Part shown: piece after piece, positions 7,183 through 13,752 of the stretch | Layout of the letters: each line of letters begins with the position of its first letter | How positions within the stretch are numbered: the first letter of the stretch is position 1 | Origin: JBFISM01 sp041608535 | GTDB taxonomy: Bacteria > Actinomycetota > Acidimicrobiia > Spongiisociales > UBA5794 | Length of the DNA: 14,268 bases | NCBI GenBank assembly: GCA_041608535.1 | Contig: JBFISM010000097.1 | Location: 1 to 14,268, forward strand | Reading direction: 5' to 3' | Notes under the pieces: model-generated | The model's input: only the letters and a program-made list of their open reading frames with translations | The model's database searches: none | Told to the model about the DNA's origin: nothing | Program-made: the position numbers and the translations under genes

Positions 7183-8001
7183 ATGCGGTTCGGACTGTTT
7201 GGTCTCCACAAGGGCCCGGGAATCGATCCGACCGTGCTGGCTCACCGAGCTCGCAACGCCGAGGAGGCAGGATTCGAGTCGTTGGGGGTGGGTGACCACC
7301 TCGCCCTCCCCTCCGTCATGCCTGGTGCGGAGGAGCCGCGGTTGGAGGCCCTGGCGACGCTCCTCTATCTGGCGGCAGCCACGTCGACCATCCGCCTCGC
7401 CGCCGGTGTGATCGTCGTGTCGCAGCGAGAGCCCGTGTTGCTCGCCAAACAGTTGACCTCGCTCGACGTTCTGTCCGGGGGGCGGTTGATCTTCGGCGTG
7501 GGCGTCGGTCACCTCGAGCCGGAGCTGGCTGCGCTGGGCGTGCCGATGACCGAGCGCGGCCGGCGAGCGGATGCAGCGCTGGTCCGCATCCTGGAGTTGT
7601 GGGAGTCGGCGCGCCGGCAACCCGCCTCAGGAGACGTCGTGCAGTTCCCGCCCCCAGTACAACAACCTCACCCACCGATCGTCGTCGGAGGTGACTCCGA
7701 TGCTGCGCTGGCCCGAACCGCTCGGTTGGCGGCAGGCTGGTTTGGCTGGCTCACCTCGGTCGAGGCGACCTCGCAGGTGATCGGGCGGCTGGACGAGATC
7801 GTTGCGAAGGGCGAGCGTCCCGAGGCGCTCGGGCCCATCGAGATCACCGTGGCATCTCCCGGAACGGTGACTCCCGACGTGGTCGACGCCTATGCCGCGA
7901 TCGGGGTCAGCCGCCTCGTCGTCGGGCCGGACTCGTCGGACGGTGACGAACCCGATCGCTTCCTCGAGGAGTTTCACCGCTCCGTGCTGAGCCATCCGTA
8001 G
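7183..8001 (+). CDS. LLM-class F420-dependent oxidoreductase
   Basis: The 272-residue protein has the pattern of the bacterial luciferase-like monooxygenase superfamily. Its N-terminal strand is MRFGLFGL. It continues with AEEAGFESLGVGDHLALP, STIRLAAGVIVVSQREPVLLAKQLTSLDVLSGGRLIFGVGVG, a typical RADAALVRILELW helix, and HPPIVVGGDSDAALARTARLAAGWFG. These form a (beta/alpha)8 barrel. Actinobacterial members of this branch usually use coenzyme F420 for hydride transfer, although FMN-using relatives exist, and the electron acceptor or substrate cannot be predicted. At 272 residues it is in the shorter part of the family range. The start is supported by GGAGG 7 bases upstream. It is divergent from tetR, so the TetR protein may regulate it. 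Its last 95 bases overlap the convergent membrane-protein gene. Confidence 0.9.
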   Translation: MRFGLFGLHKGPGIDPTVLAHRARNAEEAGFESLGVGDHLALPSVMPGAEEPRLEALATLLYLAAATSTIRLAAGVIVVSQREPVLLAKQLTSLDVLSGGRLIFGVGVGHLEPELAALGVPMTERGRRADAALVRILELWESARRQPASGDVVQFPPPVQQPHPPIVVGGDSDAALARTARLAAGWFGWLTSVEATSQVIGRLDEIVAKGERPEALGPIEITVASPGTVTPDVVDAYAAIGVSRLVVGPDSSDGDEPDRFLEEFHRSVLSHP

Positions 8002-8863
8002 CGGGCGGCTTCGGGAGCGCCCTGCGGTGGAGCCGGATCGCGTAGAGGATCGTTGCCACGCCGAGTGCGGCGAACATCCCGAGCTGGGCTGCCGAGGCGC
8101 TGGGGTCGTCCTTGACGAGCATGGTTGCGGACATCACGCCGACGGCGATGGTGGTGAGAGTGAACCAGGCGACGCAACCTCGCAGCACGTGCCAGGCCTC
8201 TGCCGAGCGACGCAGCACCGCCCAGCCGGCGACGACCGCAGTCGGAACGAAGATCCCGAGATCCATCAGCACGATGAGCCAGTACATGGCCGGGTCCGCC
8301 GCCGCTTCGGCCGGTAGCGGCTGCTCCGTGAGGCTGCCGGCGATACCAGGGAGGTAGCGAAGCAATACAAAACCTGCCATGGCCCACAGCACGTATGCGT
8401 GGCGGCGGTCGGCCGGGCGGGCGTTTTCGGCGTCGAGGTGACTCCAAGCCAGGGCGACCAGGGCCCAACCGGCAACGAACACTGCGAGCTGGAGCAGCAG
8501 TACCCTCCGATACACGAGGTGATCGGGGCCGGCAACGTACTGGGCGAACATGTAGGCCGCATACGACGCCGGACCGAGCGTCAGCAGCGGCGCAACCTGG
8601 CTCCCCCGAAGCGCCAACAGGCCCACCAGGACCGAGAGCGGGGCGACAACCAAGAGGTTGGCGAGATCGAGCCCGATCGTCTGGTTGCGCATCGACTCGG
8701 ATACCGGATAGTCGATCGCATCGAATACGAGCGGGCCGAGCAGCGAGTTCGCCGCGATCGCCACACCGAGACCGATCAACCCGAATCCGAGCCACTGCAA
8801 CCGGCGGTCCTCTGCTGCCCCCGCAGCGACGTCCCGCTCGAGACGTGCGGTCATGCCTCCCAT
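7907..8863 (-). CDS. Uncharacterised integral membrane protein, about eight helices
   Basis: The 318-residue product is strongly hydrophobic, with about eight membrane segments. They start with LGFGLIGLGVAIAANSLLG and DLANLLVVAPLSVLVGLLAL, and end with FAALGVATILYAIRL. A segment GPASYAAYMFAQYVAGP and a later DLGIFVPTAVVAGWAVL look like conserved family motifs of a widespread uncharacterised membrane family, but I cannot name it. The tail after the last helix is basic and low in complexity. The start at 8863 is preferred because GGAGG lies 6 bases upstream in the mRNA; a more distal ATG at 9028 would add 55 residues of polar, poorly conserved-looking sequence, and ATG 8854 has no usable ribosome site. 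The final 95 bases lie opposite the 3' end of the oxidoreductase gene. Membrane location is confident; function is unknown. Confidence 0.75.
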   Translation of the reverse strand: MGGMTARLERDVAAGAAEDRRLQWLGFGLIGLGVAIAANSLLGPLVFDAIDYPVSESMRNQTIGLDLANLLVVAPLSVLVGLLALRGSQVAPLLTLGPASYAAYMFAQYVAGPDHLVYRRVLLLQLAVFVAGWALVALAWSHLDAENARPADRRHAYVLWAMAGFVLLRYLPGIAGSLTEQPLPAEAAADPAMYWLIVLMDLGIFVPTAVVAGWAVLRRSAEAWHVLRGCVAWFTLTTIAVGVMSATMLVKDDPSASAAQLGMFAALGVATILYAIRLHRRALPKPPATDGSARSGETPRGSDRVRHRPTSPARRRGG

Positions 8864-9013
8864 CGCTCTCCTCCATGTCTCATCTGTTGCGACGGTCGCA
8901 CCGGCTGTGCGCCCGTCCCAACCGCAAGCATCTCGTCGGTCAGGAGTATTGGTTAGGGGCGAAGACCCCGGTCCCGAGGGACGGTTGTCGTCGCAAGTCG
9001 TGCGTTCAAGGGA

Positions 9014-9035
9014 CCGGTTGATGTGCATCGACCGG
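9014..9035. promoter_or_regulatory. Imperfect dyad in the divergent intergenic region
   Basis: CCGGTTGAT (9014-9022) and ATCGACCGG (9027-9035) are inverse complements with one mismatch around GTGC. Outer GGAC/GTCC extend the symmetry to 9011-9040 with a two-base bulge. It lies in the 227-base gap between divergent genes (membrane protein starting at 8863, DUF6940-like gene at 9091), where an operator would be expected. The gap holds no gene I can support. Confidence 0.3.
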
Positions 9036-9076
9036 CGTCCCCTCTTCGCGCTGTCAACATCTCAACGGCGCCGACG

Positions 9077-9082
9077 TAGGCT
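9077..9082 (+). promoter_or_regulatory. Candidate -10 box for a leaderless DUF6940-like gene
   Basis: TAGGCT fits TANNNT and ends 8 bases before the ATG at 9091. There is no Shine-Dalgarno, so a leaderless mRNA is likely. The -35 region is weak. Confidence 0.4.
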
Positions 9083-9090
9083 CCCGCCCC

Positions 9091-9675
9091 ATGTGGATGT
9101 CCGATGTTGTGCGGCTGGACAGCACCACCTGCCGCTACGCGCTGGAGGACGACGCCGGGCCGGTGACGTGGCGGCAGGTGGCTTCGCTGTGGCAAAGCAA
9201 CCCGGACTTCACCGTATGGTTCTCGACGGTGCTGGCCGAGAGCCCGTTATCGGCGTTCTTCTGGGAGACCCCGCCTCTCGTCGCCAGCCGGTGGCAAGAC
9301 CCGTTCGAGTTCGTGCTCGTCGCCAGCCCGACTCTGGCCGGTGTGAGCGCCAACCCTCGAGCCTTCGCCGGGCTCCTCGAATCGCATGATCCGGTCGTGG
9401 CCTTCGACAACCTGAGCGGCGATGCTCACCTGATAGCTCCCACCCGGGGCGACGGCACGGCAGACTCGGCTCACCTGGCGGCGTTTGTGCGAACCGCTAC
9501 GGCCGAAGCGACCGATGCGCTGTGGAGTGCCGTCGGTCACGCCCTCGAGATGCGAGTGGGCTCAAACCCGATCTGGTGCAGCACGTCCGGCCTCGGCGTC
9601 CTCTGGCTCCATGTGCGACTCGACACCCACCCCAAGTACTACACCCATGCCCCCTACCGGCGACTGCCGACATGA
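9091..9675 (+). CDS. DUF6940-like protein of unknown function
   Basis: The 194-residue soluble protein shows the motif series I associate with DUF6940: FFWETPPL (residues about 56-63), DPFEFVLVASP, a GDAHLIAPT segment, a SAHLAAFVRTA helix, and a C-terminal block STSGLGVLWLHVRLD followed by HPKYYTHAPYRRLP. The Trp-, His- and Tyr-rich C-terminal block is unusually conserved-looking, and its residues could form a binding site, but no function is known to me. There is no signal peptide or membrane segment. The ATG at 9091 is used; another ATG at 9097 is possible. The gene converges with the BrkB-like gene, only 12 bases separating the two stop codons. The domain name is recalled, not searched. 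Confidence 0.8.
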   Translation: MWMSDVVRLDSTTCRYALEDDAGPVTWRQVASLWQSNPDFTVWFSTVLAESPLSAFFWETPPLVASRWQDPFEFVLVASPTLAGVSANPRAFAGLLESHDPVVAFDNLSGDAHLIAPTRGDGTADSAHLAAFVRTATAEATDALWSAVGHALEMRVGSNPIWCSTSGLGVLWLHVRLDTHPKYYTHAPYRRLPT

Positions 9676-9687
9676 TCGAGCGGAGCA

Positions 9688-10602
9688 TCACCCCGCTTCG
9701 GTTTCTCTGTCGAAGAGCTTCTCGATCTCGGCATTGAGCTCGGCGCCGACGAGCAAGGACACCGCGGTGACGTAGAGCCACAGGAGCACGACGATCGGCG
9801 TGCCCAGCACCCCATAGGCCGAGTTGGGCTCGATGAACTCAGTGGCGTAGATCCTCAATCCGAGACTGCCCAGCAGCCAGATCACGAACGCAAGAACCGC
9901 CCCCGGCACGTCGCGCCGCCACGGTGTCGAATGCGGGGGGACGAGGTGATACACCCACGCCAGAATCGACAGCCCGAGGACGATCACGACCGGGTAGTAG
10001 AAGACACTCCACGCGGTCTCGAACGCTTCGGCGAATCCGAACCGATCAGCCAGGCCTGCCCCGGCTTCGGGCCCGACCACCAACAGAGGAAGCAGCACCG
10101 CCAGCGTCACCACCCCGGCCAATGTCAGCGCCATCCCGACGAGGCGGCGCTGCCACCATGATCGCGGATCCTCGAGATCGTATGCGATGGTCACCGCCTC
10201 GACGATCACCTTGATCGCACGAGAACCGGACCACAGCGCCAAGATCGCACCGATGGAGAGAACGTCGGCCCGGCCCTGCTCGAGCAGATTGCCGACGGTT
10301 GGCTCGACGACGTCCTGCACGGTGTCCGCCGTCAGTACGGTCGACGCCGCTTCGATTATCCGCTGCTCGACAGCTGATACGGCATCGGCACCGAAGAAAT
10401 CACCGATGTATCCGAGCGCTCCCAGACCGACGAGGAGCAAGGGTGGCAGCGCAACCAGCAGATAGAACGACACCTCGGCGGCGAGGCCGGGGAGTCGATC
10501 CTGCAGCGAATCGCGGAGGGTGCGCACCGCCAGGATCCGCGCCGTACGCACCCAACCGAAGCTCGCGGCGACCGCTTCGGTGGGCTGGGTGTCGTCTGTC
10601 AC
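9688..10602 (-). CDS. YihY/virulence factor BrkB family membrane protein
   Basis: This 304-residue protein belongs to the YihY/BrkB family (older annotation as ribonuclease BN is incorrect). Six membrane helices are visible. They include the early block LAAEVSFYLLVALPPLLLVG, the ILALWSGSRAIKVIVEAV helix with the family's characteristic small-residue turn, LTLAGVVTLAVLLPLLVV, VVIVLGLSILAWVYHLVP, VLAFVIWLLGSLGLRIY and LGTPIVVLLWLYVTAVSLLVG, ending with the typical GAELNAEIE motif. The N-terminal 30 residues and C-terminal tail are probably cytoplasmic. Its biochemical role is not established; transport or envelope roles have been proposed for the family. The GTG at 10602 is preferred because a TANNNT box (TACGGT) ends 7 bases before it, fitting a leaderless transcript. 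An in-frame GTG at 10611 would add three residues and remains possible. Confidence 0.9.
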   Translation of the reverse strand: MTDDTQPTEAVAASFGWVRTARILAVRTLRDSLQDRLPGLAAEVSFYLLVALPPLLLVGLGALGYIGDFFGADAVSAVEQRIIEAASTVLTADTVQDVVEPTVGNLLEQGRADVLSIGAILALWSGSRAIKVIVEAVTIAYDLEDPRSWWQRRLVGMALTLAGVVTLAVLLPLLVVGPEAGAGLADRFGFAEAFETAWSVFYYPVVIVLGLSILAWVYHLVPPHSTPWRRDVPGAVLAFVIWLLGSLGLRIYATEFIEPNSAYGVLGTPIVVLLWLYVTAVSLLVGAELNAEIEKLFDRETEAG

Positions 10603-10647
10603 AGCGCCCACCGTAGGCTCGACCGGCCCTTGCGCATCGGTTTTGCC

Positions 10648-10689
10648 GCCACCGGACTGTCAGCGGTCGGCCGGCCGCTTGCCGGTGGC
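10648..10689. promoter_or_regulatory. Nested dyad in the divergent brkB / BNR intergenic region
   Basis: Outer arms GCCACCGG (10648-10655) and CCGGTGGC (10682-10689) are exact inverse complements. Between them is an 18-base near-perfect palindrome at 10662-10679 (AGCGGTCGG then CCGGCCGCT, one G-T pair). A further weak dyad lies at 10705-10727 (GACCC and GGGTC arms). Regulator binding or a cruciform-forming site is plausible. Confidence 0.35.
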
Positions 10690-10768
10690 GATCGCGTAAG
10701 CAATGACCCGTCGGGTACCCATGGGTCGACAACGGCCAACAGGACGACCAGGAGACTGCGCCGCCGCG

Positions 10769-10774
10769 TAGCCT
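10769..10774 (+). promoter_or_regulatory. Candidate -10 box for the BNR protein gene
   Basis: TAGCCT fits TANNNT and lies 30 bases upstream of the ATG at 10804, leaving a leader of about 23 bases. The leader carries AGGAGAG (10790-10796), a Shine-Dalgarno 7 bases before the start. Confidence 0.35.
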
Positions 10775-10803
10775 TCTCTTGGGGGATGAGAGGAGAGAGC
10801 ATC

Positions 10804-12588
10804 ATGCGCGGACGTTCCGTTGTCATGTTGGTCTTCACCGGCGCACTCGCCGTCGCCATGCTGGCTCCACTACCGGTATCTGCGGGAGCGACACCAAGCG
10901 CCGAGGAGCTGAAAGCCCAGGCGAGATTGGCGCTCGACGAAAACGATGCCACCGCCACTGTGGCAACAGCGGCCGCCGCCGGCGTTGTCTCGACGTCGAC
11001 GGCCGCATCGGCAGCGCTGGCACCCGCGATTGGTGGCAACGTGCAGGTGAGCATGGATCAGGATCCGGCGGCGACGCTCCGCTCCGGGGCGAGTGAGCTG
11101 ACGCTGGCGGTCACGAGCAACGGCAGACGGGTGGTCGCCGGATGGAATGACGGCGAAGGCTTCGGCTTCGCTCCCTTCACCCCGGGCCCACCACTGGGTT
11201 TGTCCGGCTACGGCTTTTCCACCGACGGTGGCGCCACCTTCACCGACGGTGGGGCTCCACCGATCGGCAACGTCGTGGCGTTCGGGCCCGGGACCCAGGG
11301 GCGGAGCGCCACCGGCAACTTCGTGACCCGAGGCGATCCGTGGCTCGATGTGAGCGGCACCGGAAACTCGGCCAAGTTCTACTACGCCAACCTCGCCGTG
11401 TGGGAGGACGACGCCGCCCTACCCCCGGCCGGTATCAGCGTCCACCGTGGCGGCTTCACCGGCAACAGCTTCGTCTGGAACGACTCGGTGCTCGTCCAGT
11501 CGCCGAACTACCCCGGTGACTTCGTCGACAAGGAAGCGCTGGCGGTGACCAAGGCCGGCAACCGGGACATCCTCGACGTCACCCTGACCAACTTCATCGA
11601 GCTGTGCGGTCTGCCATTCTTCGGGTGGGGCCAGATCGAGCTGTATCGCTCCACCGACGGGGGCGACACCTGGGCGAGGACCATCATCCAACCCGACGAG
11701 TCCTTCGTCGCCGATCCCAACGATCCCGCATGTGGCTCGGACGGCGTCATCAACCAGGGCTCGATGCCCGCGGTGGGCCCGGAGGGCAATCTCTACGTGG
11801 CCTGGGAGCGCGGTTGGCTGGCTCCCTTGATCGGCGGTGCTGCGCTGCCGCGGGCGACGATCGTCGTAGCAACGTCGACCGACGGTGGGGCCACGTTCAC
11901 GCCTCCGGTGGAACTCGCCTCGATCTGCTCGGGTGCGCTCAACCCGCCGGCCGCGTACAACCGAACGTCGCAGAATGACTTCCCCCGGATCGCCGTCGCT
12001 GAGACGGGTCCGGACAAAGGTCGTGTCTACGTCACATACCAGGACTGCAGCTCCGCCTCCGGGGCAGCGCCCTTCGGAATCGACACCGATGTGTACGTGA
12101 CGTACTCCGATGATGGGGGCGCCAGCTGGAGCGCACCCGCTGCGGTGCACACCACTGCCGACGGGTTCCAGCAGATGTGGCCGGTGGTCAGTGTCGACTC
12201 CGCGGGCAACGTGGACGTGACCTACTACCAGATGGCCGACGTCAACGTCACGCCGAATCCGACCGACATCGAGTGCAGCGTCCGTATCGGCGGGCCGCTC
12301 GACAACCCGACCCTCAAGGAGAGCACGGTAACCACCTTCTCCGACGTCTACTGGGTACGGTCGACCGATGGCGGTGTCACGTGGCGCAAGCCGCAGAAAG
12401 TCACCGACAGACGCACCAACTGGTGTGCGGCCACGCCGATCAACAGCATCATCCCCAACTTCGGGGACTACAACACCAGCCTCTCCGGTACCCAGCGAGT
12501 GTTCGTGTCGTGGGCCGACGGCCGGAACGACGGCATCCCCGACCGGGTGCCCACCGCGTTCTACGCACGGATCAGCACACCACGCTGA
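10804..12588 (+). CDS. Secreted Asp-box (BNR) beta-propeller protein, sialidase-like fold
   Basis: The 594-residue product begins with a signal peptide: Arg residues, then a hydrophobic core VVMLVFTGALAVAMLAPLPV and a likely cleavage after about residue 27-29. An Ala/Thr-rich linker (about residues 35-75) leads to the propeller. Five Asp-box motifs of the S-x-D-x-G-x-x-F/W type are visible: STDGGATF, STDGGDTW, STDGGATF, SDDGGASW and STDGGVTW, encoded near 11220, 11650, 11875, 12105 and 12365. The C-terminus, FGDYNTSLSGTQRVFVSWAD, is typical of secreted BNR proteins. The sialidase FRIP motif is absent, so neuraminidase activity is not supported; glycan binding, peptidase or other activity is possible. 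Six Cys residues may form disulfides outside the cell. The ATG at 10804 is chosen over the upstream 10630 because it has a Shine-Dalgarno and places the signal peptide at the N-terminus. Confidence 0.85.
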   Translation: MRGRSVVMLVFTGALAVAMLAPLPVSAGATPSAEELKAQARLALDENDATATVATAAAAGVVSTSTAASAALAPAIGGNVQVSMDQDPAATLRSGASELTLAVTSNGRRVVAGWNDGEGFGFAPFTPGPPLGLSGYGFSTDGGATFTDGGAPPIGNVVAFGPGTQGRSATGNFVTRGDPWLDVSGTGNSAKFYYANLAVWEDDAALPPAGISVHRGGFTGNSFVWNDSVLVQSPNYPGDFVDKEALAVTKAGNRDILDVTLTNFIELCGLPFFGWGQIELYRSTDGGDTWARTIIQPDESFVADPNDPACGSDGVINQGSMPAVGPEGNLYVAWERGWLAPLIGGAALPRATIVVATSTDGGATFTPPVELASICSGALNPPAAYNRTSQNDFPRIAVAETGPDKGRVYVTYQDCSSASGAAPFGIDTDVYVTYSDDGGASWSAPAAVHTTADGFQQMWPVVSVDSAGNVDVTYYQMADVNVTPNPTDIECSVRIGGPLDNPTLKESTVTTFSDVYWVRSTDGGVTWRKPQKVTDRRTNWCAATPINSIIPNFGDYNTSLSGTQRVFVSWADGRNDGIPDRVPTAFYARISTPR

Positions 12589-12605
12589 CACCCGTGCAGC
12601 CGGGA

Positions 12606-12648
12606 CTTGCTCGTGAGCAAGGGGTCGGATCGTCATCGATCCAGCCCC
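12606..12648. terminator. Tandem hairpins after the BNR protein gene
   Basis: Hairpin one is CTTGCTC-GT-GAGCAAG (12606-12621). Hairpin two is GGATCG-TCAT-CGATCC (12627-12642), extended by GGGG/CCCC arms (12621-12624 and 12645-12648). They follow the stop codon at 12588 by 17 bases and are probably the terminator of the BNR gene. Confidence 0.5.
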
Positions 12649-12657
12649 TCGCCTGCG

Positions 12658-12679
12658 CTTCGCCGCCGGGTGCGCGAAG
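12658..12679 (+). promoter_or_regulatory. Possible leader hairpin before the kinase gene
   Basis: CTTCGC (12658-12663) pairs with GCGAAG (12674-12679) around ten bases. It ends 8 bases before the chosen ATG at 12688, so it would mask the only purine-rich stretch there if transcribed. Confidence 0.25.
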
Positions 12680-12687
12680 ATGCGGCA

Positions 12688-13542
12688 ATGGTGACACGGC
12701 ACCCCGGTGCGCTACTCGCCCGGGGCAACACCTCAGATGTGTACGCATGGGGGCCGCGGTCGATCGTCAAGCTCCTGCGACCCGGCATCCCTCCGCAGTG
12801 GGCGGAGCGCGAAGCCCGTACCACGACGCTGGTATGTGACGCCGGTCTCCCGGCGCCACGTGTCGAGGACACCGTTGTCGTGGACGATCGGCCCGGGATC
12901 GTTTTGGAGCGCATCGACGGGATCTCGATGTGGGACCGGATGCGTCGGTCACCACGAGACGTCGGCGAGCTGAGCCGGCTGATCGCCGACCTGCAACAGA
13001 ACATCAACGCCACGCCGGCACCAACCGGCTTACCGACACTTCATGATCGTCTGCGCGGCCACATCTCCAAGGCGGACCGGCTCACCAGAGTCGAAGCGGT
13101 GCGATCGCAGACCCTCCTCTCCGATCTGCCCACCGGGACATCGCTGTGCCATTTCGACATGCATCCCGACAACGTGCTGCTCGCCAAGAAAGGACCAGTG
13201 GTCATCGACTGGTTCGATGCCGCTGCAGGCATCCCGGCCGCCGACATCGTGCGCTCCTCCGTACTGATGCGCTCGGACGCATTCGAAGCCGAACTCGCCG
13301 GAGCTCGTCCCGAAATCGTGAAACGATTCCACGACCAGTACATCGCAAGCATCGTCGCCATGCAGCACCACACCATGCAGTCTCTCCTGCGGTGGGAGCC
13401 GATCGTGCTCGCCGCACGCCTCGCCGAGCTGCTCGATGTCCAAGTCCTCGCCGCAACGGAACGAGCCCTGCGCCGACCACAGAACGAATCACCCTTGTGG
13501 GTCGCGCTCATCGCAGCAGCAGGCGTCGACTCGGCAACGTGA
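12688..13542 (+). CDS. Aminoglycoside phosphotransferase (APH)-family kinase
   Basis: The 284-residue protein has the APH/choline-kinase fold. Residues 8-20 (ALLARGNTSDVYA) form a nucleotide-binding loop, Lys28 in IVKLL is the probable ATP-binding lysine, and Glu42 is a candidate partner in the next helix. The catalytic loop is HFDMHPDN with Asp157 and Asn162, followed by the metal-binding Asp174 in VVIDWFD. These elements show an intact ATP-dependent phosphotransferase. The family phosphorylates many small molecules, so drug resistance should not be assumed; nothing nearby indicates the substrate. The ATG at 12688 is chosen because the conserved fold begins seven residues later. Upstream in-frame TTG (12607) and GTG (12670) would place the coding region over a hairpin-rich segment. 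No clear Shine-Dalgarno is present. Confidence 0.85.
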   Translation: MVTRHPGALLARGNTSDVYAWGPRSIVKLLRPGIPPQWAEREARTTTLVCDAGLPAPRVEDTVVVDDRPGIVLERIDGISMWDRMRRSPRDVGELSRLIADLQQNINATPAPTGLPTLHDRLRGHISKADRLTRVEAVRSQTLLSDLPTGTSLCHFDMHPDNVLLAKKGPVVIDWFDAAAGIPAADIVRSSVLMRSDAFEAELAGARPEIVKRFHDQYIASIVAMQHHTMQSLLRWEPIVLAARLAELLDVQVLAATERALRRPQNESPLWVALIAAAGVDSAT

Positions 13543-13547
13543 GAGAG

Positions 13548-13622
13548 AGGATGCGCCGATAGGCGCAGACTCGGTTGCATGGGCACGGGACCCAGGCAAC
13601 ACCGCGATGAGCCGCCAGGCGA
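13548..13622. repeat. 75-bp structured tandem repeat, copy 1
   Basis: This 75-base unit is identical to 13640-13714 and is separated from it by 17 bases. It has hairpin A, TGCGCC-GATA-GGCGCA (13552-13567), and hairpin B with arms GTTGC-A-TGGG (13574-13583) and CCCA-G-GCAAC (13591-13600) around a 7-base loop. It lies six bases after the kinase stop codon, between two convergent genes. Confidence 0.85.
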
Positions 13623-13639
13623 AGAGCCAAACAACAAGA

Positions 13640-13714
13640 AGGATGCGCCGATAGGCGCAGACTCGGTTGCATGGGCACGGGACCCAGGCAACACCGCGAT
13701 GAGCCGCCAGGCGA
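13640..13714. repeat. 75-bp structured tandem repeat, copy 2
   Basis: This is an exact copy of 13548-13622, including both hairpins. The 100% identity implies a recent or actively maintained duplication. With two convergent genes on either side, the pair may act as bidirectional terminators or belong to a dispersed repeat family. Confidence 0.85.
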
Positions 13715-13752
13715 GCCTCGTACGCCAGCCCGTTTGCTGGCGCTCCAAGACC

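Noticed and set aside
8864..9028. Extended N-terminus of the membrane protein from the ATG at 9028
   Set aside because: The extra 55 residues are polar and unlike the family pattern, while ATG 8863 has a good Shine-Dalgarno.
11419..12702. 427-codon open frame on the minus strand opposite the BNR gene
   Set aside because: Its composition is Arg/Val/Gly/His-rich and motif-free, while the opposite strand has a signal peptide and five Asp boxes.
12688..13542. Antibiotic resistance gene
   Set aside because: The APH fold is clear but the family acts on many metabolites. No mobile-element context or close match to a known resistance enzyme is recognisable.
13548..13714. CRISPR-like or integron attC-like array
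   Set aside because: There are only two copies, with a 75-base unit and a 17-base spacer, no cas or integrase genes, and the arms do not fit attC core-site consensus.
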